A DNA stretch of 64,000 nucleotides from contig JAAZXB010000006.1 in assembly GCA_014240375.1 (NCBI GenBank), forward strand, positions 62,001 through 126,000. The letters run 5' to 3'. A program made the position numbers and the translations under genes. The notes under the pieces are model-generated. The model was not told the origin of the DNA and did not search any database. It saw nothing but the letters and a program-made list of their open reading frames with translations. Shown here piece by piece: positions 29,309 to 39,176 of this stretch. Position 1 is the stretch's first letter, and the number at the start of each line of letters is the position of its first letter. This DNA comes from Planctomycetota bacterium (lineage in GTDB: Bacteria; Planctomycetota; UBA8108; UBA1146).

Positions 29309-30373
29309 TTGTCTGACCCCGAACGGCTGCTGATCCGGTTGCCGACCTGGGTCGGAGATGCGGTGATGGCTACCCCTGCCCTTCGGGCGGTGAGAAGAGA
29401 CCTTCCCCACACCCGCATCGCGCTGATGGGAGGGGCGCATCTCGAACCCTTGCTCGCGGATGCAGACCTGTTCGATGACTGGATCGCGACCGCTTCTGGT
29501 TCGGGCAAGGTCGCTGCCAACATCGCTGCGATCCACAACTTTGCTGCCGATGTGGCACTGCTTCTTCCACATTCCTTTCGAACTGCCTGGGAAATCTGGC
29601 GTGCATCGGTTCCACGGCGCATTGGCCTGAGGGGGCAATTCCGGGGCTGCTTGCTGACGGATCCGCTTGGTCCAACGCGCCTCCCGCCGGGGCGGCGCGC
29701 CATCCCCATGCATCACGAGTATCTGGAGGTGGTGGCTTCGCTGGGAGCTTCTGGCGACGGAATCGGTTCCAGACTCGGGGTTGGCGAGGAAGTGGTTGTT
29801 TCTGCGACCCGACGCCTCGAGGCCCTCTCCATCGGTTCCGATCGGGATTGGATCGGGTTCCACCCGGGAGCGGCCTTTGGTCCCGCCAAGATCTGGCCCA
29901 TCGATCGAATGGCGCGGGTGGCTCGCACCTTGAGGGATGACGACGGCTGTGGAATCGTCATCACCTGTGGTCCGGGAGAGGAACCCTTGGCCCGGCAATT
30001 GAGAGACTTGGTGGGGGGGGAGGTGGTCGATCTTTCCGAAGATCTGTGGCCCCTCGACCAGCTCAAGGTTTTGATGGGGAGATTGGCACTGCTGGTGACT
30101 GGCGATACCGGTCCTCGGCACATCGCTGCGGGGATGGGTACCCCTCAAGTGGTCCTGATGGGTCCCACCAGTCCCGATTACACCGACGCTTACCTCGAAA
30201 CGACCCGCGTGATCCGGCGCGAAGATGTCGAATGCAGCCCCTGTCAACAAAAGGTCTGCCCACTGGGACATCACCAGTGCATGACCTTTATCGAACCGGA
30301 GACGGTGATCGAAGAGGCGCGTCGCTGGCTGGCACGATCCTCCGATTCTGCAGAGGGAGCGGAGCAAGCGTGA
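29309..30373 (+). CDS. waaF: ADP-heptose:LPS heptosyltransferase II-like (GT9)
   Basis: LLIRLPTWVGDAVMATPALRAVRR, HPGAAFGPAKIWP, VTGDTGPRHIAAGMGTPQVVLMGPTSPDYT, TTG start. Confidence 0.88.
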   Translation: MSDPERLLIRLPTWVGDAVMATPALRAVRRDLPHTRIALMGGAHLEPLLADADLFDDWIATASGSGKVAANIAAIHNFAADVALLLPHSFRTAWEIWRASVPRRIGLRGQFRGCLLTDPLGPTRLPPGRRAIPMHHEYLEVVASLGASGDGIGSRLGVGEEVVVSATRRLEALSIGSDRDWIGFHPGAAFGPAKIWPIDRMARVARTLRDDDGCGIVITCGPGEEPLARQLRDLVGGEVVDLSEDLWPLDQLKVLMGRLALLVTGDTGPRHIAAGMGTPQVVLMGPTSPDYTDAYLETTRVIRREDVECSPCQQKVCPLGHHQCMTFIEPETVIEEARRWLARSSDSAEGAEQA

Positions 30374-30435
30374 TCGACCACGCTCGCGAATCGCAGTCTT
30401 GCGAATCGCAGTGGTGAGAGGCTCGGACTGCTCGC

Positions 30436-31527
30436 TTATTGAGCCGAGACCAGTTCCACGATCTGATCGCAGGCTGAGATCATCACTTTTCCCAGCGATC
30501 CATCTGGATGAGTTTTCATCATCGGAGTGCCGCCGTCTCCGCTGAGAGCGATGCTCGGTTCGAGGGGGATCTTGCCGAGGAACGGGACCTGGTAGCGCCG
30601 TGCGGCATCTCGACCGCCGCCGCCACGAAAGATCTCGGTGATCTGGCCGCAGGAGGAGCACTCGAAGCCACTCATGTTTTCGATCACACCGAGGATTGGA
30701 ACGCTGGTCCTCTGGAACATCTGGATGCCGCGCTGAACATCGAGGAGTGCGACATCCTGGGGAGTGGTGACGATCACTCCGCCGGTCAGGGCGATCGACT
30801 GCACCAGGGTCAACTGCGCATCCCCGGTTCCGGGAGGCAAGTCCAGCACCAGATAATCGAGTTGACCCCATTCGACCTGGAACAGGAACTGACGCAGCAG
30901 TCCAGTGACCATCGGGCCACGCCAGATCACTGGAGAGTCATCTTCGAGCAGGTACCCGATCGACATCGTCTTCAGACCATGTACCTCGATGGGAAGGATG
31001 GTGTCTTTTTCGGTCGCTCTGGGTTTCAGATCTTCGGTGCCGAGCATCTTGGGGGTCGAGGGACCGTAGACATCGGCGTCGAGCAAGCCGGTTTTCAGTC
31101 CGCGTGCCGCCAGGGCGAGCGCCAGATTGACCGCTACCGTCGACTTGCCGACCCCGCCCTTGCCGCTGGCCACGGCGATCACATTTTTCACTCCTGGGAT
31201 GTCCTGGGCACCGACAGCGGAGCCTCCCACTCCTGGAGCTCCCGCTGCGGGATCCACAGTCGGGGCGGGAGTCTCGGATCGGTGGAGCAGCGTCACCTTT
31301 TCTACTCCATCGATGGAGCGTACGCGGTCCTCGATCTGTTCCGAGATCGATCCCTGCTGGGTCGTAAGACCGGCGGGAAATTGCACCACGACCGTGACTT
31401 CTCCCTCGTGAACGATGACTCGCTGGATCACGCCGGACTTGACGATGCTGCTCGGAGTTCCTGGCAGGGGAATCTCAGAGAGGACCTGATTGACGGCTGC
31501 TACTATCACGCTCTTGTCAGATGGCAT
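30436..31527 (-). CDS. Mrp/ApbC/NBP35 family P-loop ATPase (Fe-S carrier)
   Basis: IAVASGKGGVGKSTVAVNLALALAARGLKTGLLDADVYGPSTPKMLG, LPPGTGDAQLTL, NMSGFECSSCGQ. Confidence 0.96.
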   Translation of the reverse strand: MPSDKSVIVAAVNQVLSEIPLPGTPSSIVKSGVIQRVIVHEGEVTVVVQFPAGLTTQQGSISEQIEDRVRSIDGVEKVTLLHRSETPAPTVDPAAGAPGVGGSAVGAQDIPGVKNVIAVASGKGGVGKSTVAVNLALALAARGLKTGLLDADVYGPSTPKMLGTEDLKPRATEKDTILPIEVHGLKTMSIGYLLEDDSPVIWRGPMVTGLLRQFLFQVEWGQLDYLVLDLPPGTGDAQLTLVQSIALTGGVIVTTPQDVALLDVQRGIQMFQRTSVPILGVIENMSGFECSSCGQITEIFRGGGGRDAARRYQVPFLGKIPLEPSIALSGDGGTPMMKTHPDGSLGKVMISACDQIVELVSAQ

Positions 31528-31793
31528 CTGGAATCTCTCTCAAGTGAAGAAGGACTAGAAATGATTGGGTTCCTCAACTGACATGGAACTCTATTCCGGT
31601 AAATCGTATCCAGTGAGTCGTTGTTCGGCAATCAACACCGTGTCCCATTCCTGTCGCAACCCTCTTTTCGTGCCACAGTGGTCGCCGGATGAGAGTGCTC
31701 AAGGATCCACAGTTCTGCCCGTGCTATGATGTGTTTTAGAGGGGGATTTGACCGAATTCAGGTGGATTCGGCTCCCGTCTGGGAAGGTCAGCC

Positions 31794-32177
31794 ATGAGTC
31801 AGTTCCTGTTCCTCGATATCGGGCAACTCGAGAGTCGACTGCACCATGATGGTGGTCTGATGCTGGTCCATTTCGGCTCACCGCTCGTCTCTTCCTGTGG
31901 ATTCACCCAGAGAAGTCTGGCACTGATCGCACCGGAGTTCTCGGGCCAGATGCAGTTCTGCACCATCGATGTACCCTTGCAGGAGGTTCAGAATCTTCGC
32001 CAGTATTCGATCCGAGTCGTTCCCACCCTGGTGCTCTTCGACTGCGCCCGAGAAGTGGAGCGCCTCGACCGGATCTTGCTTCCGGCGGAACTGAGGCTCT
32101 TCCTCCGCGATGTCGTGGGGTATTACGGAGTTCCTCAACCGGCTCCGCGAAATGAAGATCCGGGCCTCTCTTCCTGA
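31794..32177 (+). CDS. Thioredoxin-fold protein lacking CxxC
   Basis: LMLVHFGSPLVSSCGFTQRSLALIAPEF...YSIRVVPTLVLFDCAREVERL; cis-Pro motif retained. Confidence 0.68.
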   Translation: MSQFLFLDIGQLESRLHHDGGLMLVHFGSPLVSSCGFTQRSLALIAPEFSGQMQFCTIDVPLQEVQNLRQYSIRVVPTLVLFDCAREVERLDRILLPAELRLFLRDVVGYYGVPQPAPRNEDPGLSS

Positions 32178-32215
32178 GTCCGCCGCCGATCTTCGAGCGC
32201 CCAGAACCTCATATT

Positions 32216-32330
32216 CCTCAGCGTCATGCCCCTCAGCGTCATGTCTGACAACCTGACCCCGCTCTTTTTTCTTCGTGTCCTCAATAATGAGGTCGAGAAT
32301 GAGGTCGAGAATGAGGTCGAGAATGAGGTC
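32216..32330. repeat. Two adjacent tandem repeats: cctcagcgtcatg x2 (15-bp period) and aatgaggtcgag x3.75 (12 bp)
   Basis: Direct reading: 32216-32228/32231-32243 and 32286-32330. Confidence 0.93.
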
Positions 32331-32878
32331 TACAGCGTGAGATGCGTCCACCGACGCACCTCTGGCTGCCTTTCCTTTCGACCAAGGGGCCCACTTCATC
32401 CACTCCGCCTGAGACGGTTTTTCGGGCAATTTGAAGAATATCGGAACCGCTGGCGAATCGGTGGCGTTGATACGGATGTGCAGTGAGTCGGTCGCTAGTG
32501 CGAATCGATCTGCTGGCTCCGAGTTCGCTGCGACGATTCCAGGCACGCTGGTACGTCGACAGCGGCTCGCACATCTGTGAACTCACAGATCGGAGGCAGG
32601 GCCTCGAAGTCGCCTGCCTTGATGTTGAGCTTGTATAGAGGTACACTGACAACTTGAGTCCCACCTTTCAGAGCCCATGAGGCGCGGCTGGTATCCTCTA
32701 CCAGCAGCGCCTCTTTTTTTTTAAATTTTTTTATTGTGGTGACGATTTCCCGACCAGAGTCCTCGGCATCGACCGATAGGAATTGATCGGAGTTCACCTG
32801 TATATCTTTGTAAAGCCAGATCGGGAACGACTCCGATCGACCGAATTGGCAGCCGCTCGATCGGGATGTCGAACTCGG

Positions 32879-34093
32879 TTAGCGGCGATTCGTTTCCGCG
32901 AGGCAGCGCTTCAGATGGTCGTCGAGGGCGCCAAACTGCGAGGAAAGATCATGAATCTCCGAGAGATGAGGACTCTTGAAGAAGAGTCCACAGTGCTGCT
33001 GGAGGCCACGATCCCCTCGTTGGCGAGCCCATTCCAGTAGGCGGCATAGATCGAGAACCAGCGGAGCCGCCAGTACCGCATCGCATCCTTGCCAGGTGAA
33101 CTGCATCGTCATCCGGTGACCGAGAAATCCCTCGAAGTGAATCAGATCCCAGGCGGTCTTGTTGTCTCCCAGACTCGGGACGTAATCGATGGTGACCTGA
33201 CTGTGAACATCTTTACCGAGGATCTTCTCGATCAACTCCCCTTTGGATTCGATTTTGGTCTGACGATTTTCGCTGCAGGAGAGGACTTCCCCATCTCGAT
33301 CTCCCAGCATGTTGTATCCCTGCCACGAGAGAACCTTCAGGGCGCGCTGGGAAAACATTGGCGCCAGAGCAGACTTGACCAGCGTCTCACCCGTCTTCCC
33401 ATCGCTGCCCGCGAAGGGACAGCCCTTCTCTTCGAGCAACTCACAGGTGGCCGGCAGCAGTGCTGCGGGAGAGGGAGTGAAGTTGACGAAGGAAGCTCCG
33501 ACCTGCGCCGCAGCGATGGCATACAGGGTGCTCGATCGAAACGCTTCGGTGGTCCCCTGTGCCAGTTGCTGCAGCAGCTCCGCTGCGGAACCGTGTGACG
33601 GATGGGGGGGGAGCGCCGCTTCCGTGGATGAAAGGTTGACCACAACCACTCCCGAGAGATCATTTTCTTCGCGGAATTCTCTGAGGTCCTGTTCGATTCT
33701 CACCACCGCCTGTGCCGGATCCTCCACGATGCAATCGGGCTGGATTCCTTTGAGAGACAGGATCGCTTCTCCTGCATTGAAGAGGATTCCCGGTCGAATT
33801 CGATCGTCGACCTGTTCCAGTGTTGGCGCAATCTTAGCGATCAATTCTTGGCGAAGACTGCCGCTATCTGCGCAGATTGACCGCGCAGATTCGAGCAGTG
33901 ATCCGTGGCGTACCTCGTGTCCTCCGATGATCAGGTCGTCGAGCGAGGGAAGTGGGCACTGCTCGAACATGGGAGTTTCGGTGAGAAGTCCGACACGATC
34001 TTCGAAGCCGTATTGGATGGCTGCGAGTCCTGCGATGACGGTGGTCGAGACACCACCTCGTGCTCCAACGAGCCATAGTCCGGTGCGGGACAA
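32879..34093 (-). CDS. Inositol-3-phosphate synthase family protein
   Basis: GLWLVGARGGVSTTVIAG, VVVVNLSSTEA, FVNFTPSPA, PFAGSDGKTGETLVKSALAPMF, SWQGYNMLGDRDG, DYVPSLGDNKTAWDLIHFEGFLG. Confidence 0.9.
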   Translation of the reverse strand: MSRTGLWLVGARGGVSTTVIAGLAAIQYGFEDRVGLLTETPMFEQCPLPSLDDLIIGGHEVRHGSLLESARSICADSGSLRQELIAKIAPTLEQVDDRIRPGILFNAGEAILSLKGIQPDCIVEDPAQAVVRIEQDLREFREENDLSGVVVVNLSSTEAALPPHPSHGSAAELLQQLAQGTTEAFRSSTLYAIAAAQVGASFVNFTPSPAALLPATCELLEEKGCPFAGSDGKTGETLVKSALAPMFSQRALKVLSWQGYNMLGDRDGEVLSCSENRQTKIESKGELIEKILGKDVHSQVTIDYVPSLGDNKTAWDLIHFEGFLGHRMTMQFTWQGCDAVLAAPLVLDLCRLLEWARQRGDRGLQQHCGLFFKSPHLSEIHDLSSQFGALDDHLKRCLAETNRR

Positions 34094-34115
34094 CTGGTGA
34101 TCCTTCCCAAGAAAA

Positions 34116-34146
34116 CGGGCCGGTCGCCCGGAAGGCGAACGGCCCG
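34116..34146 (-). terminator. Hairpin downstream of rpsU
   Basis: CGGGCCG..CGCC / GGCG..CGGCCCG; followed by TTTT on the minus strand. Confidence 0.6.
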
Positions 34147-34168
34147 ATCTCCCGACCTGGCTCAGAGA

Positions 34169-34396
34169 TTAGTGACGACGCAATTTTCTACGCGAATCCT
34201 TCACGTCCTGTTTGCGGTCCTTCTTGCGCATCAGCTTCTCGAATTCACGCTGTTTGCGACGTTTCGCCTCGGATGGTTTCTCGTAGAAGCTGCGCTTCTT
34301 GATCTCCTTGAGGAGACCTTCCTTGGCGACGGTACGCTTGAATCGTTGCAGCAGTTTTTCTGGGGTTTCCCCGCTTCGCAGAGTGACGCGAATCAA
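34169..34396 (-). CDS. rpsU: 30S ribosomal protein S21
   Basis: LLQRFKRTVAKEGLLKEIKKRSFYEKPSEAKRRKQREFEKLMRKKDRK. Confidence 0.93.
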   Translation of the reverse strand: MIRVTLRSGETPEKLLQRFKRTVAKEGLLKEIKKRSFYEKPSEAKRRKQREFEKLMRKKDRKQDVKDSRRKLRRH

Positions 34397-34616
34397 ACCG
34401 GCTCACTTTCTCTAGGGCCAATAGGCCACTGCCATTCATCTTCGCCAGACCGATTCGATTTCGGTTCTGGAAGTTCCTGACCGGACCACCCTGCGGGAAT
34501 CGCCCCGGGTCTTTCCTTCAGGAACCGTGGAGTGTAGGGGATCGGTGGAGATCTGACAAGGGAAGCGGAATGGACCGATCGGATTCGACTGGAGGCTGGA
34601 CTCAGCCATCCTGGCC

Positions 34617-36347
34617 GTGCAGGATCGCCATGGCAGGGGGAGAGGAGCCCAACTGGTGCATCAGGGACCAAACCAACCGTTGGCGCGGGCCGACCGCCTT
34701 TCCCGGAGTTATGGGATGGCGTTGCTGGGGGGCCTCTTGGTGCCTCTCTCCTTCGAGCCGTGGGGGCTGGCGAGCCTCTTGCCGATCTCCATCTGGCTGC
34801 TGGCGAGGTCTCTCGAGCAGCGTGACTGGCGCACAGGCCTGCGGATCGGCTGGATCTTCGGGCTGGCGGTGGAGGGGCTTTCCACGCCATGGCTCGGCAA
34901 TGCGGTGCAAAAATATCTGGGCATCTTCGTCATCGGGGATCCCGATTCGCTGCTGGCGCTGCTGGCAGGGATCGGCGCCTTTCTGTTGTGGTGGCCCCTG
35001 GCAGCACTCGGTTGGGGTCTTGTGGGCGCCAGTATCGCAGCGGGACCGGCCCGAGGTGCCGGTCGCTGGCTGCTGGCTGGTCTCGCCATCGTGGTGCTGG
35101 AATCGTGGTGGCCACGGGTCTTCCCCTGGTCGCTGGGCAGTGCGCTGGCGACTCCAGACCGAACACTGGGTTGGTGGTGCCTGAGCACCTTCGGAGTCGA
35201 GGGGGTCTCGCTGCTGCTGGTTCTGTCCGGTTTCATCGCAGCATCCGCCAGCCCCTCCTTTCCCCGCCACTGGCGGCACAGTTGGCGCTGGTTGGCGGCA
35301 TTGCTGTGGATCGCGGTCCCGCTCCTCTCGGGGTCCACAGCCGCTGAGATTTCACCGCAGGAAGTGCCCGCAGGAGCGCCACAGCTGGTCTCCATCGTGC
35401 AGCCGGCGATTTCCCTGGAAACCCGCCATCGAGGAGACGAAGCGGCTCAGGCTCAGCAGTTGGCGACGATTCGGCAGTGGATCGAGCGGGCATCGGATGG
35501 CGATGGTCGAACGGCCGATCTGGTCATCTTGCCGGAAGCGATCTTGCCTGGAGTGTGGCGAGAAGCTTGGTTGACCGCGTGGCTCGATCCGTGGCTCACA
35601 GCACCGCTGGTGGTCGGTTTTACCCGGGCTCATCCAGAGGGCTATGCCAACTCTGTCGGCTTCTATCCCGCCGCTGGAACGGGGGAATCGCCCGCGGGTG
35701 AAGCGAGGACTCGAGGGGCGGGGCTGGCGCAACTGGCAGACAAGAAGGTGCTGGTACCGTTCGGAGAGAGGATTCCACTGGGCGGACTGATCTCAGCGCT
35801 GGGCATCGATCTTCCACTGGTCGACCTGATTCCCGCGAGCCAGCAAACCGTCTTCCGCGATGCGGTTCTTGCAGCACCGCTGGGAGTCTCCATCTGCTAC
35901 GAAGGGATCCTCGCCGAGCCGATCTTCGAGACCATCGAGGGGGGGGCACGTTGGCACGTCAATCTGACCGAGGATCTGTGGTACGGCGACTGGATCGAAC
36001 CGGCGCAACATCTGCAGTTGCAGCGATCGCGAGCGATCGAGAGCCAACTGCTGTGGCTGCGAAGCGCCAATGCGGGGATCAGTGCCATCATCGATCCCAC
36101 CCCGGCGGGACTGCGCGGTGTCACGGCGATTCGCCGCTGGTCCGATGGACGCTGGTCGCGATGGCGACCGACCGATGTTGGAGAGCCGCTCGAACTGGCG
36201 ATGGGACAGCCCTCCATCTTGCAGGCGCGCATCGAACACTGGCCTGTTCCGTCCAACCCTGGTTGGAGGAGAGTGCTGCGCTGGGGATCTCTCCCCGGTG
36301 CTCTGCTGTGGCTGACTCTCCTGTGGTTCCGGAAAAAAAAGGGATAG
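34617..36347 (+). CDS. lnt: Apolipoprotein N-acyltransferase
   Basis: Multi-TM N-half (LLGGLLVPLSFEPWGLASLLPISIWLLAR), then nitrilase-like DLVILPEAILPG, DKKVLVPFGERIPL, LGVSICYEGIL. Confidence 0.92.
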   Translation: MQDRHGRGRGAQLVHQGPNQPLARADRLSRSYGMALLGGLLVPLSFEPWGLASLLPISIWLLARSLEQRDWRTGLRIGWIFGLAVEGLSTPWLGNAVQKYLGIFVIGDPDSLLALLAGIGAFLLWWPLAALGWGLVGASIAAGPARGAGRWLLAGLAIVVLESWWPRVFPWSLGSALATPDRTLGWWCLSTFGVEGVSLLLVLSGFIAASASPSFPRHWRHSWRWLAALLWIAVPLLSGSTAAEISPQEVPAGAPQLVSIVQPAISLETRHRGDEAAQAQQLATIRQWIERASDGDGRTADLVILPEAILPGVWREAWLTAWLDPWLTAPLVVGFTRAHPEGYANSVGFYPAAGTGESPAGEARTRGAGLAQLADKKVLVPFGERIPLGGLISALGIDLPLVDLIPASQQTVFRDAVLAAPLGVSICYEGILAEPIFETIEGGARWHVNLTEDLWYGDWIEPAQHLQLQRSRAIESQLLWLRSANAGISAIIDPTPAGLRGVTAIRRWSDGRWSRWRPTDVGEPLELAMGQPSILQARIEHWPVPSNPGWRRVLRWGSLPGALLWLTLLWFRKKKG

Positions 36348-36600
36348 TGTCCGTCTGAGGACCCGATCTCGGCTTGACTAGCAGAAACAATGCCGTAACA
36401 TCGAATATTAGCGAAATTGCTCTAGGTCACTTGTTCGCATGGACTTGTGAAGTGCCATTGTGCTCGTACTGAGCGCTACTCCCGTTCCAGCAAAATGGTG
36501 GCCGAAAAAGGGTCTGTAACGGTCTGTAACGGGGAAGAGGGTCTTCTCCAGCACTCGATCTGGGCGGGGACCGAAGACCAGCGTGAAGGGAAAGCAGCGG

Positions 36601-38118
36601 ATGAGACTCAACACCGGCCTTTTCCAGCAGCAGACCCAGAAACAGATCCTCTCTCCCCAGATGATCCAGTCGATGGAGATCCTGGTGCTCAACCAGCAAC
36701 AGTTGGAAGAGCGCATCTCGGATGAACTGGAGGAGAATGTCACCCTCGAGCGGGAGGAGTCGGGTGCCGAAGGTTCAGCCAGTGAGGCGATCGGCCTCGA
36801 CCGGGAGAGTGATTTCACCGAAACATCCGCCGAAGATCTCGCAGGCCAGCAGGAGTTGACCGATCTGACCGAGCGCTATGAGCAGTTGCGAGAGCTCCAG
36901 CAAGCAGACTTCTGGTCTGAATCTTCTCCGATGCAGAAATCGTCAGGAATCGATGACGAGGACTCCTTTGAACTGATCGAGAATACCGAGGGCCGACCAC
37001 AGTCGCTTCCACAGTTTCTGGTCGATCAGCTGAGTCTGAAAAGTCGTATCGATCTGCGACAGAGGGGGCTCTGTGAGGAGATCATCTACAACCTCGATGA
37101 TCGGGGTTGGTTGATCCATTCGATCGAAGAGATTCACAACGCATTGGTTTCTGGAATCGAGCTGCCGGGAAGCGATCCGCGCCTGGCAGGCAAATCTCCA
37201 CTCCTCGAGGAGGTTCTCGCTGCACTGGAACAGGTGCAGCAACTCGATCCGGTCGGCGTTGGAGCCCGTGATCTGATCGATTGCCTCTGCATTCAGTTAC
37301 ATCGCGACCCCGGTGAAAACCAGCTGGAAGAGCAGATGGTCCGCCATCACCTCGATGATCTGGCGCACAATCGATTACCCCACATTGTACGGGCCACCGG
37401 GCATTCCCTCGAAGAGGTCAAGGTGGCGGTGGATGTGATTCGATCGCTGGAACCGATCCCGGGCAGGCACTTTCGCCAGGAGCCCAATGCACGAGTGGTC
37501 CCGGATGTGATCATCCACGAGGATGAAAATGGCCAGTTCAAAGTTGAGATCAATTCCTCTTCGGTTCCGCGCCTGAAGATTTCTCCTCATTATCATCAAC
37601 TGTTGAAGTCCGCTCGCAAGGATCCGGAACTACGCAAGTACCTGAAGAAGCGGATCGAGAATGCCGAGTGGTTGATGGGAGCGGTGCAGCAGCGTAGCTC
37701 GACTCTTCAGCGAGTTGCGGAAGAGGTGGTCCAGCGGCAAGTACGTTACTTCCGTGAAGGAGATCGGCACCTGCAACCGCTTCGGATGCAGGATGTTGCA
37801 GACACCGTAGGGGTCAATGTTTCGACGGTGAGCCGGGCGATCTCGGGCAAATGGTTCCAGGCTCCCGGGATGATTCGAGAACTGAGAAGCCTCTTCACCA
37901 GCGGCACGGTACGAGACGATGGTTCTCAGGAGTCTCGCGGTGGGGTGATCGCCCGCATCCAGGACCTGGTCAAGGGTGAGGATTCTCGCAAACCACTCAG
38001 CGATGCCCAGATCGTCAAAGAACTCGCCGAGAAGGGGGTACGGATCTCTCGACGAACCGTTACCAAGTACCGTGAGGCGGAGGGGATCCCCTCGTCACGG
38101 GAGCGTCGGCAGTACTAG
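36601..38118 (+). CDS. rpoN: RNA polymerase sigma-54 factor
   Basis: Gln-rich region I MRLNTGLFQQQTQKQILSPQMIQSMEILVLNQQQLEERI; VGVNVSTVSRAISGKWFQ; RpoN box ARRTVTKYR-like ISRRTVTKYREAEGIPSSRERR. Confidence 0.96.
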   Translation: MRLNTGLFQQQTQKQILSPQMIQSMEILVLNQQQLEERISDELEENVTLEREESGAEGSASEAIGLDRESDFTETSAEDLAGQQELTDLTERYEQLRELQQADFWSESSPMQKSSGIDDEDSFELIENTEGRPQSLPQFLVDQLSLKSRIDLRQRGLCEEIIYNLDDRGWLIHSIEEIHNALVSGIELPGSDPRLAGKSPLLEEVLAALEQVQQLDPVGVGARDLIDCLCIQLHRDPGENQLEEQMVRHHLDDLAHNRLPHIVRATGHSLEEVKVAVDVIRSLEPIPGRHFRQEPNARVVPDVIIHEDENGQFKVEINSSSVPRLKISPHYHQLLKSARKDPELRKYLKKRIENAEWLMGAVQQRSSTLQRVAEEVVQRQVRYFREGDRHLQPLRMQDVADTVGVNVSTVSRAISGKWFQAPGMIRELRSLFTSGTVRDDGSQESRGGVIARIQDLVKGEDSRKPLSDAQIVKELAEKGVRISRRTVTKYREAEGIPSSRERRQY

Positions 38119-38249
38119 TTCTCTCGCGTATCCCACCCAAAAATCCCCCGGTTCTGCTCCAGGCAATCGATGGCTCCGGACAATTTCCTGTTATCCTGCC
38201 CACTTCCGACAATGTCACTTGTGGCCCCCGCAGGAGTTGATCAGCACCG

Positions 38250-39176
38250 ATGATCGAGGTTGAAAATCTCTCTAGAAGTTACGGTAGCCGCAAGGCGCTG
38301 GATTCCATCAGTTTCCAGGTCCCGTTCGGCTCGGTGACCGGTTTCCTGGGACCCAATGGTGCGGGAAAAACCACCACCCTGCGGGTACTGACCAGCTGGC
38401 TCTTGCCCGACCCGGGAACCGAGAAGGTGATGGTTTGCGGGGTCGATCTACTGCGAGAACCACGACTCGCTTGCCGCAAGGTCGGGGCATTACTCGAGCA
38501 ATTACCCTTGCCCGGTGAGTTGCGAGTTTGCGAGTTCCTCCACTCGAGAGCGCGCCTCAAGGGAATCTCCGGGTCGCAGATTTCAGCCGAGATCCAGCGA
38601 GTTCTGGAAGACGTCGATGCTCTGGATGCGAGTCGCCGCGGCATCGGAACCCTGTCGCAGGGCTATCGTCAACGGATCGGCCTGGCCGATGCACTGCTGG
38701 GAGATCCACCGGTGTTGCTGCTCGACGAGCCGACTCGTGGCCTCGATCCGAGGCAAGTAGCGCTGTTTCGAGACCTGATCGATCGCCTTCGTCATCAGCA
38801 CACCATCATCCTCTCCAGTCATGTGCTGGGGGAGGTGGAACAGATTTGTGATCGAGTGTGCATGATTTCCGCGGGCAAGATCTGTCTCGATGAAGATCGA
38901 GAAGCGTGGACCCGGCGTCTGGAAATATCCGGTACCACCCGGGTCGAAGTGGTCGATGGGTCCGACGATGTCGCTGTGGGACTGGCAACTCTCGATGGTG
39001 TGAGCGAGGTCCTGACCGACGGGTCGGGGTGGATCCTTCAGGGGGATCGTGATCTGCGCCGGTCGATTGGAGAACTGGCCCGCCAGAAAGAATGGGTCCT
39101 CTCCGAACTGAGTACCGATCCAGCCACTCTGGAATCACTATTTCTGCAACTGACCGATCCGGGAGAGGAATCATGA
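38250..39176 (+). CDS. ABC transporter ATP-binding protein (GldA-like)
   Basis: FLGPNGAGKTTTLRVLTSWLLPD, GTLSQGYRQRIGLADALLGDPPVLLLDEPTRGLDPRQ, ILSSHVLGEVEQICDRV. Confidence 0.95.
   Translation: MIEVENLSRSYGSRKALDSISFQVPFGSVTGFLGPNGAGKTTTLRVLTSWLLPDPGTEKVMVCGVDLLREPRLACRKVGALLEQLPLPGELRVCEFLHSRARLKGISGSQISAEIQRVLEDVDALDASRRGIGTLSQGYRQRIGLADALLGDPPVLLLDEPTRGLDPRQVALFRDLIDRLRHQHTIILSSHVLGEVEQICDRVCMISAGKICLDEDREAWTRRLEISGTTRVEVVDGSDDVAVGLATLDGVSEVLTDGSGWILQGDRDLRRSIGELARQKEWVLSELSTDPATLESLFLQLTDPGEES

Noticed and set aside
29237-30871. 544-aa minus ORF across waaF and mrp
   Set aside because: Overlaps two clearly identified genes; low-complexity Arg/Ser/Pro-rich translation typical of shadow frames.
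31878-32546. 222-aa minus ORF including (DLIL) repeats
   Set aside because: Overlaps the thioredoxin-like gene and is generated by the 12-bp repeat; not supported as a protein.
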